A stretch of DNA of 64,000 nt, from positions 434,001-498,000 of the forward strand of contig NZ_JOOA01000002.1 in NCBI RefSeq assembly GCF_000712055.1. The letters run 5' to 3'. The position numbers and the translations under genes were made by a program. How positions within the stretch are numbered: the stretch's first letter is position 1; every line of letters starts with the position of its first letter. The DNA is from Ruminococcus sp. HUN007. GTDB taxonomy: Bacteria; Bacillota; Clostridia; Oscillospirales; Ruminococcaceae. Positions 1 to 9,256 of the stretch are shown piece by piece. The notes under the pieces are model-generated. The model was not told the DNA's origin and made no database searches. It saw only the letters and a list, made by a program, of their open reading frames with translations.

Positions 1-240
1 AAGGATGCAGTGACTCTTGTGTGTAAGGTTATTATAGAAAACGACATCGTCATTGCTCTTTACCTTATCATCTGTAAGCGCTATTGCAACTGCATCACAG
101 TCAATATCGTCTCCTTTTCCGCCGAAAAGGCTGAACTTTTTCGGTGCTTCATCCCATCCTAATCCGACTATTACTTTCTTTAAGCCGGCGTTTGTTTTTG
201 TAAGGTCGATTTTCTGACCTTTCTGAAGATTAACTGCCAT
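1..240 (-). CDS. TerD-family protein (C-terminus outside window)
   Basis: The 80 visible N-terminal residues start MAVNLQKGQKIDL, followed by VIVGLGWDE and a Asp-rich stretch GDDIDCDAVAIALTDD. These are hallmarks of the TerD/TerE family, Ca2+-binding cytoplasmic proteins of tellurite and stress resistance operons. The ATG at 238-240 is preceded on the minus strand by AAAGGA about 9 bases upstream. The gene follows the Ca2+ ATPase by 22 bp and is the last visible gene of the operon that begins with the TerY-like gene. The 3' end lies left of position 1, so total length and any following ter genes are unknown. Family assignment is firm; whether it is TerD, TerE or TerZ cannot be told. Confidence 0.9.
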   Translation of the reverse strand, partial: MAVNLQKGQKIDLTKTNAGLKKVIVGLGWDEAPKKFSLFGGKGDDIDCDAVAIALTDDKVKSNDDVVFYNNLTHKSHCIL

Positions 241-262
241 AATTTAGAATCCTTTCTGTAAA

Positions 263-2980
263 TTATTTGTTTTTCATAACTGCCTTTCTTATGAGATCCA
301 CCGGAATGATGGAAACTGCCATTACAAGTACTACGATCCATTCGGTTACGCCGAGACCGTGACATCTGAGAACGCTTCCGCCAAGATATGTCATTGCTAT
401 CTGAACTACAGCGATAAGTCCGAGAACCTTAAGGAAGCCCTTGTTTCCGCTGATATTTTCAAACAGATCCATCTTGTCTGTTCTTGCGTTGAATGCGTTG
501 AATACTGCTGAGAATATGAAGTACGCAAAATATGCAGTACCGAGTTTAAGATATGCCGGATCAGAGAAATCTGCAGGGTTGAATGTCTTTACATCTGCTC
601 CGAGATCAGCGAATACCTTCTGAAGCGGAGAGAATGTGAGCATAAGGAAACCAAGAATGAACATCCAGAGTGAGTTCATGATGATGCTGCTCCACATGTT
701 CTTGCTTACGATGCTTTCAGAACGCTTCTTCGGCTTTTCTTTCATGTATCTGTGGAGAGCCGGTTCACCGCCGAATGCGAGAGCTGCAAGTGTATCCATT
801 ACGAGGTTTACCCAGAGGATCTGGATAACTGTAAGCGGTTCGTTGATTCCGAGAAGAGGACATACAAATGAGATAAGTACAGCTGCAACGTTGATAGTGA
901 GCTGGAAGATGATAAACTTTCTTATGCTGTTGAAAATTGTACGGCCGTAAAGGATAGCCTTGTCGATAGAATTGAAGTTGTCGTCAAGAATTACGATGTC
1001 ACTGGCTTCCTTTGCAACTTCAGTACCACCGCCCATAGCAAAACCAACGTCGGCTTTCTTAAGAGCCGGTGAGTCATTAACACCGTCACCTGTCATACCT
1101 ACAACGAGTTCAAGTTCCTGAGCGCATCTTACAAGGCGGCTCTTGTCTGTAGGAAGTGCACGTGCGATAACCCTGATGTCCTTGAGAACCTTCTTGATCT
1201 CATCGTCAGACATCTGCTGAAGTTCATCTGAAGTAAGAACAACGTCTGTGTCTGCTGTAAGAAGTCCGGCTTCCTTTGCAATGGCCACAGCTGTATCCTT
1301 ACGGTCACCTGTGATCATAACTACCTGAACACCGGCCTGATGTACTTCGCTGATAGCTGTAACAGATTCAGGTCTGACTTCGTCTCTGATACCGAGAATA
1401 CCAATGAGTGTCCAGTCGCCTTCTGGAAGTGAGTTTTCACCGAGAGCTTCATCAGCGATCGCAAGGCCAAGAACTCGGATAGCACGTCCGGCAAGCTCAT
1501 TGATCTTGTCTTCGATCTGAGCACCCTTTGTGAACTCCTTCTTGTTGCCGTCTTCGTCAAAGTAGTATTTACATCTTGAAATGATCTTTTCAGGAGCACC
1601 CTTTACAAGTGTGCAGTTGTAGTCACCCTTTACCTGGGTAGCAGAATATTTGTTTGTACTGTTGAAAGGAATTGAAGCTACCTTTTCAACATTGATGTTT
1701 TCAGGAATAAGGTCTGCAGCGAATGCGAGAACTGCCTTTTCAGTAGCGTTACCGCCGACAACCTTTGTCTCACCGTTTTCCTTTGCAACGATAGAAGTTG
1801 TATTGTGATGAACAGCAACTGAAAGGATTTCGGAAAGCTTGCCCTTAACGTCACTTGCCTGTCCTACTTCAGTCATGTCACCGTCTACAAATGTAACAAC
1901 TTCAAGTTTACCCTTTGTAATTGTACCTGTTTTATCTGAGAAAAGAATGTTTAAGCTTCCGGCTGTTTCAATACCGTTGATCTTTCTTACAAGTACGTTA
2001 TCCTTGAGCATCTTGCCCATGTTCATTGCTGATACAAGAGCGATCATAAGAGGAAGTCCTTCCGGAACAGCCATTACTATTATGATAACTGCGAGAATAA
2101 CAGCATCAAGGAAGTCTGCAAGAATGTTGAAAATACCTGAATTTATATAAGCTGAAAAACCGCCGCCGGTGATCATTCTCTGGAACATGAGAGCAACAGC
2201 GATTGCGATACCGCCGATATAACCGAACTTACTGATACCGTCAGCAAGATTTGAAAGCTTAACCTTAAGCGGGCTTTCACGGTCGTCGTCCTGCTGAAGT
2301 TCCTTGGCGATCTGTCCGTAAACTGACTTGTCACCTACAACAGTAACTTCCATTACTGCATTGCCTGAACATACAACAGAGCCACGGAAAACTTTGTATG
2401 GATTAAGGAAGTCCATCGGCTCGCCTTCGTCACTGTAGTCATCAGGTACAGGAACCTTTGATGCTTCCTTTGACTCACCGTTGAGAACACTCTGGTCAAC
2501 CTTGATGTCTCCGTCAATTATCTGACCGTCAGCAGGGATCTTGTCACCTGACTGAAGAAGGATGCAGTCACCGACAACGATATCATCGATCGGGATCTCC
2601 TTGATCTCGTCATCACGATAGATCTTACATACGATCTTTGAAGCTTCTTCCTGAAGTTTCTGGAATGCGTTTTCATTTCTGTATTCAGAGAATGTTGAAA
2701 CGAATGTGGCAAGTACGATCGCAACTGCGATACCTACCGGTTCATACCACTCAACATCCACGCCCTTGAGCACACCAGTTGCGCCGAGGATAAAGATAAG
2801 AACGTTGACTGCCAGTGCTACGCAGAGTATCTTGATCATCGGATCGCCAAAGTTACCAAGCAACTTGCTTAAAAATGTTTCACCCTCAACCTGAGTCAGC
2901 CTGTTGCTGCCGTGTTCCTCAAGTGATTTTTTTACCTGTTCGGAGGTAAGACCAAATTTTTTTTCTTTTTGATTGCTCAT
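263..2980 (-). CDS. calcium-translocating P-type ATPase (PMCA-like)
   Basis: A 905-residue P2-type cation ATPase of normal full length. In order: N-terminal cation ATPase domain with LTSEQV; two membrane segments (about 50-95); actuator domain with NGES (167-170); PEGLP in the ion-binding membrane helix (306-310); phosphorylation motif DKTGTITKG with the acceptor Asp at 349; nucleotide-binding domain with KGAPE; hinge GDGVNDSP; and a C-terminal set of membrane helices. It should export Ca2+ from the cytoplasm at the cost of ATP. It lies between the kinase and TerD genes in a Ter-type operon, where P-type Ca2+ pumps are a known associate, so control of cytoplasmic Ca2+ alongside Ca2+-binding TerD is a reasonable inference. 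The ribosome site is AAGGAG about 10 bases before the ATG. Confidence 0.93.
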   Translation of the reverse strand: MSNQKEKKFGLTSEQVKKSLEEHGSNRLTQVEGETFLSKLLGNFGDPMIKILCVALAVNVLIFILGATGVLKGVDVEWYEPVGIAVAIVLATFVSTFSEYRNENAFQKLQEEASKIVCKIYRDDEIKEIPIDDIVVGDCILLQSGDKIPADGQIIDGDIKVDQSVLNGESKEASKVPVPDDYSDEGEPMDFLNPYKVFRGSVVCSGNAVMEVTVVGDKSVYGQIAKELQQDDDRESPLKVKLSNLADGISKFGYIGGIAIAVALMFQRMITGGGFSAYINSGIFNILADFLDAVILAVIIIVMAVPEGLPLMIALVSAMNMGKMLKDNVLVRKINGIETAGSLNILFSDKTGTITKGKLEVVTFVDGDMTEVGQASDVKGKLSEILSVAVHHNTTSIVAKENGETKVVGGNATEKAVLAFAADLIPENINVEKVASIPFNSTNKYSATQVKGDYNCTLVKGAPEKIISRCKYYFDEDGNKKEFTKGAQIEDKINELAGRAIRVLGLAIADEALGENSLPEGDWTLIGILGIRDEVRPESVTAISEVHQAGVQVVMITGDRKDTAVAIAKEAGLLTADTDVVLTSDELQQMSDDEIKKVLKDIRVIARALPTDKSRLVRCAQELELVVGMTGDGVNDSPALKKADVGFAMGGGTEVAKEASDIVILDDNFNSIDKAILYGRTIFNSIRKFIIFQLTINVAAVLISFVCPLLGINEPLTVIQILWVNLVMDTLAALAFGGEPALHRYMKEKPKKRSESIVSKNMWSSIIMNSLWMFILGFLMLTFSPLQKVFADLGADVKTFNPADFSDPAYLKLGTAYFAYFIFSAVFNAFNARTDKMDLFENISGNKGFLKVLGLIAVVQIAMTYLGGSVLRCHGLGVTEWIVVLVMAVSIIPVDLIRKAVMKNK

Positions 2981-3001
2981 AATTTTTCTGATTCTCCTTG
3001 T

Positions 3002-4489
3002 TTAGTTAATATTGAACAGTTCAACTTTCATAAGCAGACTGTCATCATCACGCAGTAGTCTGAAAGCCGCTCCCGGATAAAGCTCAGTAGCATATCCTAC
3101 CGGAACTGTGCTTCCGTCAGGTGAAAGAAGATTCTTCAGTGTAAGATTTACAAGATAGTAACTTCCTTCTTTTTTCTGGATGTACGCCTTGACTTCACGG
3201 TCAGGAGCCTTTTCATCCGGAAAAATATTTGAATGAAGATTCCATATGCAGAGCGGAGTATTGTTTTCAGCGATCATTTCGCTCTTTCTGAACCACCTGC
3301 CGGGATTTCCCCTTCTCTGTGCATAGAAATCAAGTTTAAGAATCGTATCGTCTTTGATCTTTGTTCCGCAGAAAGGACATACGGGATCATTGATATCGTG
3401 AAGAATAAAGTATCTTTTTTCGCAGTTCGGATTGGAACAGCTGTGAAGAAGATTCCAGGTCTTAAGAAGCCCTCTCTCCCATTCAATAGCCGCCGGTCTC
3501 TCCGACGGATCATGCAGTCCCCTGCAGAACACACGGAGAAAGAGATCTTCAAGATATGGTCCCAGATCTTTTATCGTGACTTTGAGATCATCCGGTCTGT
3601 TTGAAGTATCGTCTGGATCTTCAATGAAAGTAGCCTTTTCGCCGAGACATAAATAGTCGTCCTTTTCAGGATCTTCTGAATAGATCTTCGGACCGATTAT
3701 CGGATGCCGCAGAAAGATATATTCATAAATCAGTACCGCCATTGAATGAAGGTCTGTCTGAACACCCGGAAACTTACGCTGTTTTCTGTCCATCCCGAGT
3801 GTCTGGAGCACCTCAGGAGCAACATAGCCTCTGGTTCCTATTACTTCAGGAGGATACAGTCCCGGTACCACCAGTGAGTCTATGTCGATCACAACACAGG
3901 TACCTGAACGCGGATCAACAAGTACGTTGTTCGGTGACAGGTCTGAATGTGCGAGACCGGCCTGATGAAGTCTTCTGACAGCACGTGAAAGAAGTATTGA
4001 AATCTGCAGCATTGAACGGAAATCACCGAGTTCTGATGAATTCAGATATTTTCTGCTTCGTCCGGTGAACCAGTTGCTTTTTTTGTCCTTTCCCTTTATC
4101 TGAAGGATCTGGGATGCATTGTCACCGAAGAAAAAATTCTTCGGGTAAGCCGGACTTACGATCCCGAACTCAGGCCTTATTACGATATCGACAGGCCAGC
4201 AGTAGCATTTTGAAAAATAAGAAGCTGTCCGGTCATCGTTTCCGTTGGCACCGCCGAGTTCCTCAGGCACAGTAGGATTGTATCTGCCGAGTATTGCTTT
4301 CAGGCGGTCCTGTATACCGGGGTCTGCGGCATTTTCAGGATCATTGAAGAACTGGACTACAAACGATTTGTCCGGTGTGAAATAAGTGTACTTCATTCCC
4401 CCGCGCGGAGGATTCTTAGTTACAACATATTCGATCTCACGGCCGCTAAGCAGCAGTCCGCGTCTGATATTGTCCATCTGGTGTTTCAC
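3002..4489 (-). CDS. Ter-associated protein kinase with C-terminal zinc ribbon
   Basis: A 495-residue soluble protein. Residues 20-340 form an atypical eukaryotic-type kinase fold: catalytic loop HSDLSPNNVLVD at 181-192 (H-x-D-x-x-x-x-N retained), metal-binding motif read as DID at 202-204 instead of DFG, then GTRGYVAPEV and the TDLHSMAVLIYEY helix. A four-cysteine zinc ribbon follows (CSNPNCEKRY ... CPFCG), with a beta-rich tail. Kinases with a zinc ribbon are the third member of the TerY-phosphatase-kinase triad described for Ter stress systems. The start overlaps the stop of the PP2C gene by 4 bp (ATGA), implying translational coupling of kinase and phosphatase. Substrate unknown; TerY or TerD are candidates by context only. 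Confidence 0.85.
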   Translation of the reverse strand: MKHQMDNIRRGLLLSGREIEYVVTKNPPRGGMKYTYFTPDKSFVVQFFNDPENAADPGIQDRLKAILGRYNPTVPEELGGANGNDDRTASYFSKCYCWPVDIVIRPEFGIVSPAYPKNFFFGDNASQILQIKGKDKKSNWFTGRSRKYLNSSELGDFRSMLQISILLSRAVRRLHQAGLAHSDLSPNNVLVDPRSGTCVVIDIDSLVVPGLYPPEVIGTRGYVAPEVLQTLGMDRKQRKFPGVQTDLHSMAVLIYEYIFLRHPIIGPKIYSEDPEKDDYLCLGEKATFIEDPDDTSNRPDDLKVTIKDLGPYLEDLFLRVFCRGLHDPSERPAAIEWERGLLKTWNLLHSCSNPNCEKRYFILHDINDPVCPFCGTKIKDDTILKLDFYAQRRGNPGRWFRKSEMIAENNTPLCIWNLHSNIFPDEKAPDREVKAYIQKKEGSYYLVNLTLKNLLSPDGSTVPVGYATELYPGAAFRLLRDDDSLLMKVELFNIN

Positions 4490-5793
4490 TCCTGATCAAA
4501 TTCGAGCAGAACAAGCGTTCTGTCATCAAATGAGCCTCGCTCAGTATAGTTATCCAGCCATCTTAAAAGTCTTTCTTTTCTTTCAGACGGAAGATCAGTA
4601 TCAAAGTTCTCAAGCGATGCTTTCTTTATAAAAGCCGTATTCTTCCAGAGCGTTTCAAGATCTGTACCGGTACGTTCCTCAAGACGTTTGGCGTACTGGC
4701 ACATTATCTTTTTCTCATTGTCATTTACCCATGGATGAACAAGCGGCTGAGGAACAGTCTCAGGAATTTCTCCTTCTGATGACGAATCATCGACAGATGT
4801 AATACCGTTCAGACACAGGTCCAGATAAAGTCTGAGAAGTTCCGGTGAATTAGGAAAATAATCATCTGCAACACCGTCAGTCATAAGCATGAAAGCTGAA
4901 GACTTTCCGCGCATGATCTTGGTCTTGCCCATAAGGCTTTCCTTTCTGGTCTGGTTATCAGAAGTGATAAAATCAGTTTCACCTGAATATTCACCGCTGT
5001 CAGGCACACTGAGTAGTCTTAATGCCTTTTCAAAAGGGCTGTTTCTGTCAACGGAACAGATTATGCCGTCGCCTATCTGGATCGCGGCTGCAAAATACTC
5101 TTTTGATTCACCGACCATTACCGGAAGAACAATGCATACTAAAAATGTACATGCAAAATCCTTTATTTCAAGATCGCGTTCCACAAGATCAAGATAGCGA
5201 AACTGCGTCTTTCTCTCGTCAAAAGCTGCCTCAACAGCTTCCTTTGCCTTTAATACTGAATCCTGAAGAATATTCGCAAAAACGCCGCAGCCTTCCATAA
5301 AACCGCTGTCGTCGAGAGGCAGAGAAAGCTTGGCTTTGTCATCCTCTGAAGCGTTACCGAGGTTTTCCCTGAGATACGCTGCTGCTGCACTGCATGCTGC
5401 CTTTGCACCAATTCTTGAAAACTTTCTGGAGCCGGCACCGTCAGATGCAATAAGGATCTTCCAGTCGCCGTTTACATCATATTCATACCAGTCGTCGCAG
5501 TTTGTTCCGTCATGCTTGTGTTTCTTGCCGCGTACTCTTGCAGCAGTTACCCTTCCGCATTCAATTTCCTGCTCTGAAGACATATACTCTTCAAAAATTT
5601 CAGGTTCGTTTTCCGAAACTGCCTTGTACTGCCAGAGCGAAGCCGTCTTGTCTGTTATGTTAAGTTCATTGAAAACAGACAGCCTGTCCATGCTTTCCTT
5701 TATGTCTTCCTCGGTCGCTGAAAGAAGTTCATCCGGCTCAATGTCGATCACTTCATCTTCAGAATACTTTCCTTCTTTTTCTTTGTTACTCAC
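4486..5793 (-). CDS. PP2C-family serine/threonine phosphatase
   Basis: 435 residues. An acidic N-terminal 90 residues precede a PP2C catalytic domain. Metal-binding landmarks are the ASDGAGS segment near residue 115 (equivalent of the DGHGG motif), IQIGDGIICSV, and MTDGVADD near residue 305. No membrane segment is visible, so it should be cytoplasmic and dephosphorylate Ser/Thr in a metal-dependent way. It lies 16 bp after the TerY-like gene and overlaps the kinase gene by 4 bp, so vWA protein, phosphatase and kinase are made together. Ter-linked PP2C proteins are known; the long acidic N-terminus may be a docking region (inference). Confidence 0.87.
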   Translation of the reverse strand: MSNKEKEGKYSEDEVIDIEPDELLSATEEDIKESMDRLSVFNELNITDKTASLWQYKAVSENEPEIFEEYMSSEQEIECGRVTAARVRGKKHKHDGTNCDDWYEYDVNGDWKILIASDGAGSRKFSRIGAKAACSAAAAYLRENLGNASEDDKAKLSLPLDDSGFMEGCGVFANILQDSVLKAKEAVEAAFDERKTQFRYLDLVERDLEIKDFACTFLVCIVLPVMVGESKEYFAAAIQIGDGIICSVDRNSPFEKALRLLSVPDSGEYSGETDFITSDNQTRKESLMGKTKIMRGKSSAFMLMTDGVADDYFPNSPELLRLYLDLCLNGITSVDDSSSEGEIPETVPQPLVHPWVNDNEKKIMCQYAKRLEERTGTDLETLWKNTAFIKKASLENFDTDLPSERKERLLRWLDNYTERGSFDDRTLVLLEFDQE

Positions 5794-5808
5794 AATTTCA
5801 CCTGCCTG

Positions 5809-6451
5809 TTACGGAACAATAATGAAGCCCTGAGGCGGCGGAGGAAGTTCGATAGGTGCTCCCGGAAGAGCATCAACACTTCCTGATGACATCTTGATAG
5901 ATCCTGATACCCAGGCAAAGAACTGTGCAAGATCGCCTGCTGAAAGGCTGTTCATCATAAGAACATTATTTGTGATCTTCTTGAGAACTGAAGTATCTGC
6001 CTGAGCACCGGCTGCACATGCTATGATATTGGCTGGTTTTTTTGCTCTTAAGTTCTTCGGCTGCCTGTTCCCATTCATCTGTAGGCGCACCGTCAGTAAG
6101 AATGAATACAAGCGGCTTCCAGTCGCCTTTCTGTTCTGTACTTCCCTTGCGTACTTCGTCTTCAATACATTCTGAAAGAAGTCTGAGTGCTGCGCCCAGT
6201 GATGTGATACCACTGGCCTGAAGTTCAGGTTCCTTAAAGTCTATAAGTTCAGTAAGCGGGCACACCTGTCTTGCCACACTGTCAAATGTAATAACTGAAA
6301 GATAGGCAGTTTCAAGCGCCTGCGGATCACTTTTAAGTTCCATAAGAAGAGCCTTTACACCCTGTCTTACCGCTTCGATAGGTTCTCCGTTCATAGATCC
6401 GGAAGTATCAAGTAAAAGATAAACCGGTAATCTCCTTATTAATTCTGACAT
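5809..6451 (-). pseudogene. TerY-like vWA domain protein, frameshifted
   Basis: Translation from the ATG at 6449-6451 gives MSELIRRLPVYLLLDTSGSM, the start of a TerY-type von Willebrand A domain with the MIDAS motif DTSGS; AGGAG lies 8 bases upstream. The reading frame fails at the T7 run 6037-6043 (A7 on the coding strand). Removing one A joins ...EELKSKK to PANIIACAAG and continues to DLAQFFAWVSGS and a proline-rich tail, giving 213 residues, typical for TerY. As written the product stops at 5966-5968. It is the first gene of the operon, directly after a consensus promoter. TerY proteins are thought to be metal-dependent adaptors for Ter complexes. Either the base is an error or expression needs slippage. 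Confidence 0.85.
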
Positions 6452-6500
6452 AACATTTTCTCCTGTCTCTTTTTTTATATTTTTTCTGTTCATGTATTAA

Positions 6501-6530
6501 CTTGTGAACTCGATTTAAGTTCTTGTGAAC
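6501..6530. promoter_or_regulatory. Paired 9-bp direct repeat in the Ter operon leader
   Basis: CTTGTGAAC occurs at 6501-6509 and again at 6522-6530, a 21-bp spacing or two helical turns. Each copy is part of a partial dyad (GTTC...GAAC). The position just downstream of the predicted start point fits an operator, but no regulator gene is adjacent, so this is inference. Confidence 0.35.
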
Positions 6531-6572
6531 CGATAAAAGAAATGAGCTCTCCATTAATAGAACATTGTCATT

Positions 6573-6601
6573 ATTATACTCTCTTTTTTGTTATTTGTCA
6601 A
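6573..6601 (-). promoter_or_regulatory. Sigma-A promoter of the Ter-type operon
   Basis: On the minus strand TTGACA (6596-6601) and TATAAT (6573-6578) are separated by exactly 17 bp, a perfect consensus. The start point would be near 6566, leaving a leader of about 115 nt before the TerY-like ATG. Confidence 0.85.
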
Positions 6602-6701
6602 TAAAATAATGCAAAATTATTTTGCCATTTTCTATAGTAAACGACTAAGATGTCACCATGCACAAAATGCACAGCCAAAACCTGTTTCAGGCACATTAAG
6701 C

Positions 6702-6750
6702 TTTTAAATAAAAAAGCAGCATGACTCATTCTTCTGAAAGTCATGCCGCT
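6702..6750 (-). terminator. Rho-independent terminator after the glmM-partner gene
   Basis: A stem of 12 bp with one wobble (6715-6726 with 6739-6750) is followed on the minus strand by a T-rich tail (TTTTTTATTT). It lies about 85 bp after the stop of the 210-residue gene and separates it from the Ter operon promoter. Confidence 0.8.
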
Positions 6751-6834
6751 GAATAGCTTATAATATTGTCATGCTGATCTGTGTTTCCTGATTATCAGCT
6801 GAGGGCAAACGCCGGATTCCTTGTTTACTGTTTG

Positions 6835-7467
6835 TTATTGTCTGTCGTAGTATGCCCTGCCTCTGTCAGGCTTGAAATATGTTCTCAGATAACCGTCCGA
6901 TGACACAACAACAAACTCATTTGTATCTTCAATGTAGTATACATCATCGTTGTCATCCTTTTCCTTCTTGTGAAGTGCGTCAGGTGAATTCACAACATCA
7001 GATGCTGCCTTTTCGTACTCTTCTGCAGAAGCAAATCCCATTTCCTCGCCGTGTTTTTTATAATGGTCATTTAAAAGCTTACTGTTTCTGAAAACGTATT
7101 TCTGTCCTTCGGATACCTCACCGGAGAATTCTTCAGGTTCTTCGGAACCTGCCTCTGCTTCGGTCTGAACATCCTGTTCCGTTACAGTTTCCGAGACAGG
7201 AAAAACGTCCTCTGAAAGACTGACGGTTTCTGTATCCTGCTCAGCTGTCGCTGCATCTGTTTCACTGTCGGTCAGTATCTGAAGTGCAGGCTCAGTGACT
7301 GCTTCGGTTACATAACCCGGAATAATATCATCCTGCGACTGAAGTTCATTATCATTTCCGAATCCGGAAAAACCGTTAAGAAGAAGAAAAGCTAACTTCA
7401 GGACGACCAGTATAGCTATGGCCGCAAGAGAGAGTTTCAGTACCTTCCTGACATTTTCATTTTTCAT
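6835..7467 (-). CDS. Membrane-anchored protein, possible BECR-like nuclease fold C-terminus
   Basis: 210 residues. A single N-terminal membrane helix (about 12-33) is followed by an acidic Glu/Thr-rich, probably disordered linker (40-120). The C-terminal 85 residues are compact and carry NDHYKKHG, EYEKAA and YLRTYFKP. That layout of a His-rich start, EYE helix and T-x-F-x-P strand resembles BECR/EndoU-like domains seen in Firmicute prophage and toxin proteins, but I cannot confirm this without a profile search. The orientation should place the C-terminal domain outside the cell. The start overlaps the glmM stop by 4 bp (ATGA), so it is translationally coupled to a peptidoglycan precursor enzyme, which makes an envelope role plausible. 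Function is not assigned. Confidence 0.6.
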   Translation of the reverse strand: MKNENVRKVLKLSLAAIAILVVLKLAFLLLNGFSGFGNDNELQSQDDIIPGYVTEAVTEPALQILTDSETDAATAEQDTETVSLSEDVFPVSETVTEQDVQTEAEAGSEEPEEFSGEVSEGQKYVFRNSKLLNDHYKKHGEEMGFASAEEYEKAASDVVNSPDALHKKEKDDNDDVYYIEDTNEFVVVSSDGYLRTYFKPDRGRAYYDRQ

Positions 7468-8816
7468 CAGACTGCGTATCCTTTATTAACGATCACTTCT
7501 GAAACTTCATCAACATATTTTTTGCATACTGAATCAGTTTCTGCTTCAACCATAACTCTGACAAGAGGTTCTGTACCGCTGCCTCTTACAAGTATTCTGC
7601 CGTTGTCTCCGAGTGCCTCTTCAACTTTCTTTACTGCAGCAAGAACATCTTCATCTTCCATGGCAAGTTTCTTGTCAGTAACACGTACATTCTTAAGAAG
7701 CTGAGGATAGATGGTCACAGGTGCTGCAAGTTCAGCAAGTTTCATTTTTGATTCAAGTACAACTTCCATTATCATAAGTGAAGTGAGGATGCCGTCGCCA
7801 GTGGATGCGTACTTGCCGAAGATGATATGGCCTGATTCTTCTCCGCCGAGCTTGAATCCGTTTGCAGCCATGTTCTCGTAAACGTACTTGTCACCTACAG
7901 CTGTCTTTTCATAGGAGATACCTTCAGCGTCAAAAGCTTTGTAAAGACCGATATTGGACATGATCGTTGTAACTACAGTGTTGCATGTGAGCTGACCCTT
8001 GCTCTTGAGATATTTACCGCAGATGTAGAGGATAAGGTCTCCGTTTATAAGCTTTCCGTCATGGGCTACTGCAAAGCATCTGTCTGCATCGCCGTCATAT
8101 GCAAATCCGATATCGCATCCGGATTCCACTACGTACTTCTGAAGTGCCTCAGGATGTGTTGAACCGCATCCGTTATTGATATTTGTTCCGTCAGGAGTAT
8201 TATTGATCACATGTGTTTCAGCTCCGAGTGCATCAAAAACGCACTTTGCAATTGATGAAGCACTTCCGTTTGAACAGTCAAGAGCAACCTTCATGTTCTT
8301 GAACGAACGGGTAGCAAGAGAGATAAGGAAACCGATGTAGCGGTTACGTCCTGCAGCATAATCGACTGTGCGTCCGATGTTTTCACCTGTAGCAAGCGGT
8401 ATTGAATCCGGATCACCGTCAATATACTCTTCTATCTTCTTTATTGTTTCGTCATTAAGCTTCTCGCCTTTTCCGTTCATAACCTTTATACCATTGTCAT
8501 AAAACGGATTATGACTTGCTGAGATCATGATACCGCAGTCAAAATCATCAGTTTTGGTCACATACGCAACGCTCGGAGTAGTTGTAACGTGAAGCAGATA
8601 TGCATCTGCGCCTGACGCTGTGATACCTGCTGCAAGAGCGTACTCGAACATGTAGGAACTTCTTCTTGTATCCTTGCCTATTACAATGCGGCATTTGTCA
8701 TTCTTGCCCTGTGAATAATACCAGCCAAGGAATCTGCCTACCTTGAATGCGTGATCAACAGTGAGATTTTTGTTGGCTTCTCCTCTGAAACCATCTGTAC
8801 CAAAATACTTTGCCAT
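7467..8816 (-). CDS. glmM: Phosphoglucosamine mutase
   Basis: 449 residues, the normal GlmM length, starting MAKYFGTDGFRGEAN. The phosphoserine loop SASHNPFYDNGIK is intact, as are the metal-binding loop DGDADRC and the C-terminal phosphate-binding loop RGSGTEPLVRV. It interconverts glucosamine-6-phosphate and glucosamine-1-phosphate on the way to UDP-GlcNAc, in the cytoplasm. GlmM rather than phosphomannomutase is supported by length, the start sequence and the GEESGH sugar-binding motif. The following membrane-anchored gene overlaps its stop by 4 bp. The 440-bp gap upstream separates it from a divergently transcribed esterase gene. Confidence 0.95.
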   Translation of the reverse strand: MAKYFGTDGFRGEANKNLTVDHAFKVGRFLGWYYSQGKNDKCRIVIGKDTRRSSYMFEYALAAGITASGADAYLLHVTTTPSVAYVTKTDDFDCGIMISASHNPFYDNGIKVMNGKGEKLNDETIKKIEEYIDGDPDSIPLATGENIGRTVDYAAGRNRYIGFLISLATRSFKNMKVALDCSNGSASSIAKCVFDALGAETHVINNTPDGTNINNGCGSTHPEALQKYVVESGCDIGFAYDGDADRCFAVAHDGKLINGDLILYICGKYLKSKGQLTCNTVVTTIMSNIGLYKAFDAEGISYEKTAVGDKYVYENMAANGFKLGGEESGHIIFGKYASTGDGILTSLMIMEVVLESKMKLAELAAPVTIYPQLLKNVRVTDKKLAMEDEDVLAAVKKVEEALGDNGRILVRGSGTEPLVRVMVEAETDSVCKKYVDEVSEVIVNKGYAV

Positions 8817-9103
8817 AATAATTATTTCCCCTCTGGAATCTTATTTTTTCCGTTTGATTATACTCATACCTGCGGGCTTTTCCCGCTGACTGCAGTACCA
8901 TTCTCTGCAGCGCTTTGCATTTTATTATACAACTATTCAGAAATAAAATCAAGTCCGATTATTGTCAGATGTATTTCCGGAGCAGTCATCCGGGAAACTC
9001 CTCTTCCTTCCGGAATACGGATAAACAAGCACATCATATACATATTAATAAGACAAATTAAATACAAATATCATTTTTATCCACCTTTTATGCATATTAT
9101 AGG

Positions 9104-9132
9104 TTGTAAAATGCAGATAACTATGATATGAT
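9104..9132 (+). promoter_or_regulatory. Promoter of the SGNH/dockerin esterase gene
   Basis: TTGTAA (9104-9109) and TATGAT (9127-9132) with a 17-bp spacer, giving a leader of roughly 115 nt before the ATG at 9257. The rest of the 8817-9256 gap is AT-rich, must also hold the glmM promoter, and shows no other clear gene. Confidence 0.55.
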
Positions 9133-9256
9133 TTATACAGGATTTTATGTTATGTTGATAATATTTTTCAATTATCAGCTAATCAGTGTATTTTTTTATG
9201 ACTGGATCTGTAACTCCTTCAGTCATTACCCGAACACGAAAAGAGGTATTATTCAT

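Noticed and set aside
8751..9131. Open frame of 126 codons on the plus strand across the glmM start and upstream gap
   Set aside because: It overlaps the glmM start antisense, has no good ribosome site and no family resemblance; the gap is better explained as a divergent promoter region.
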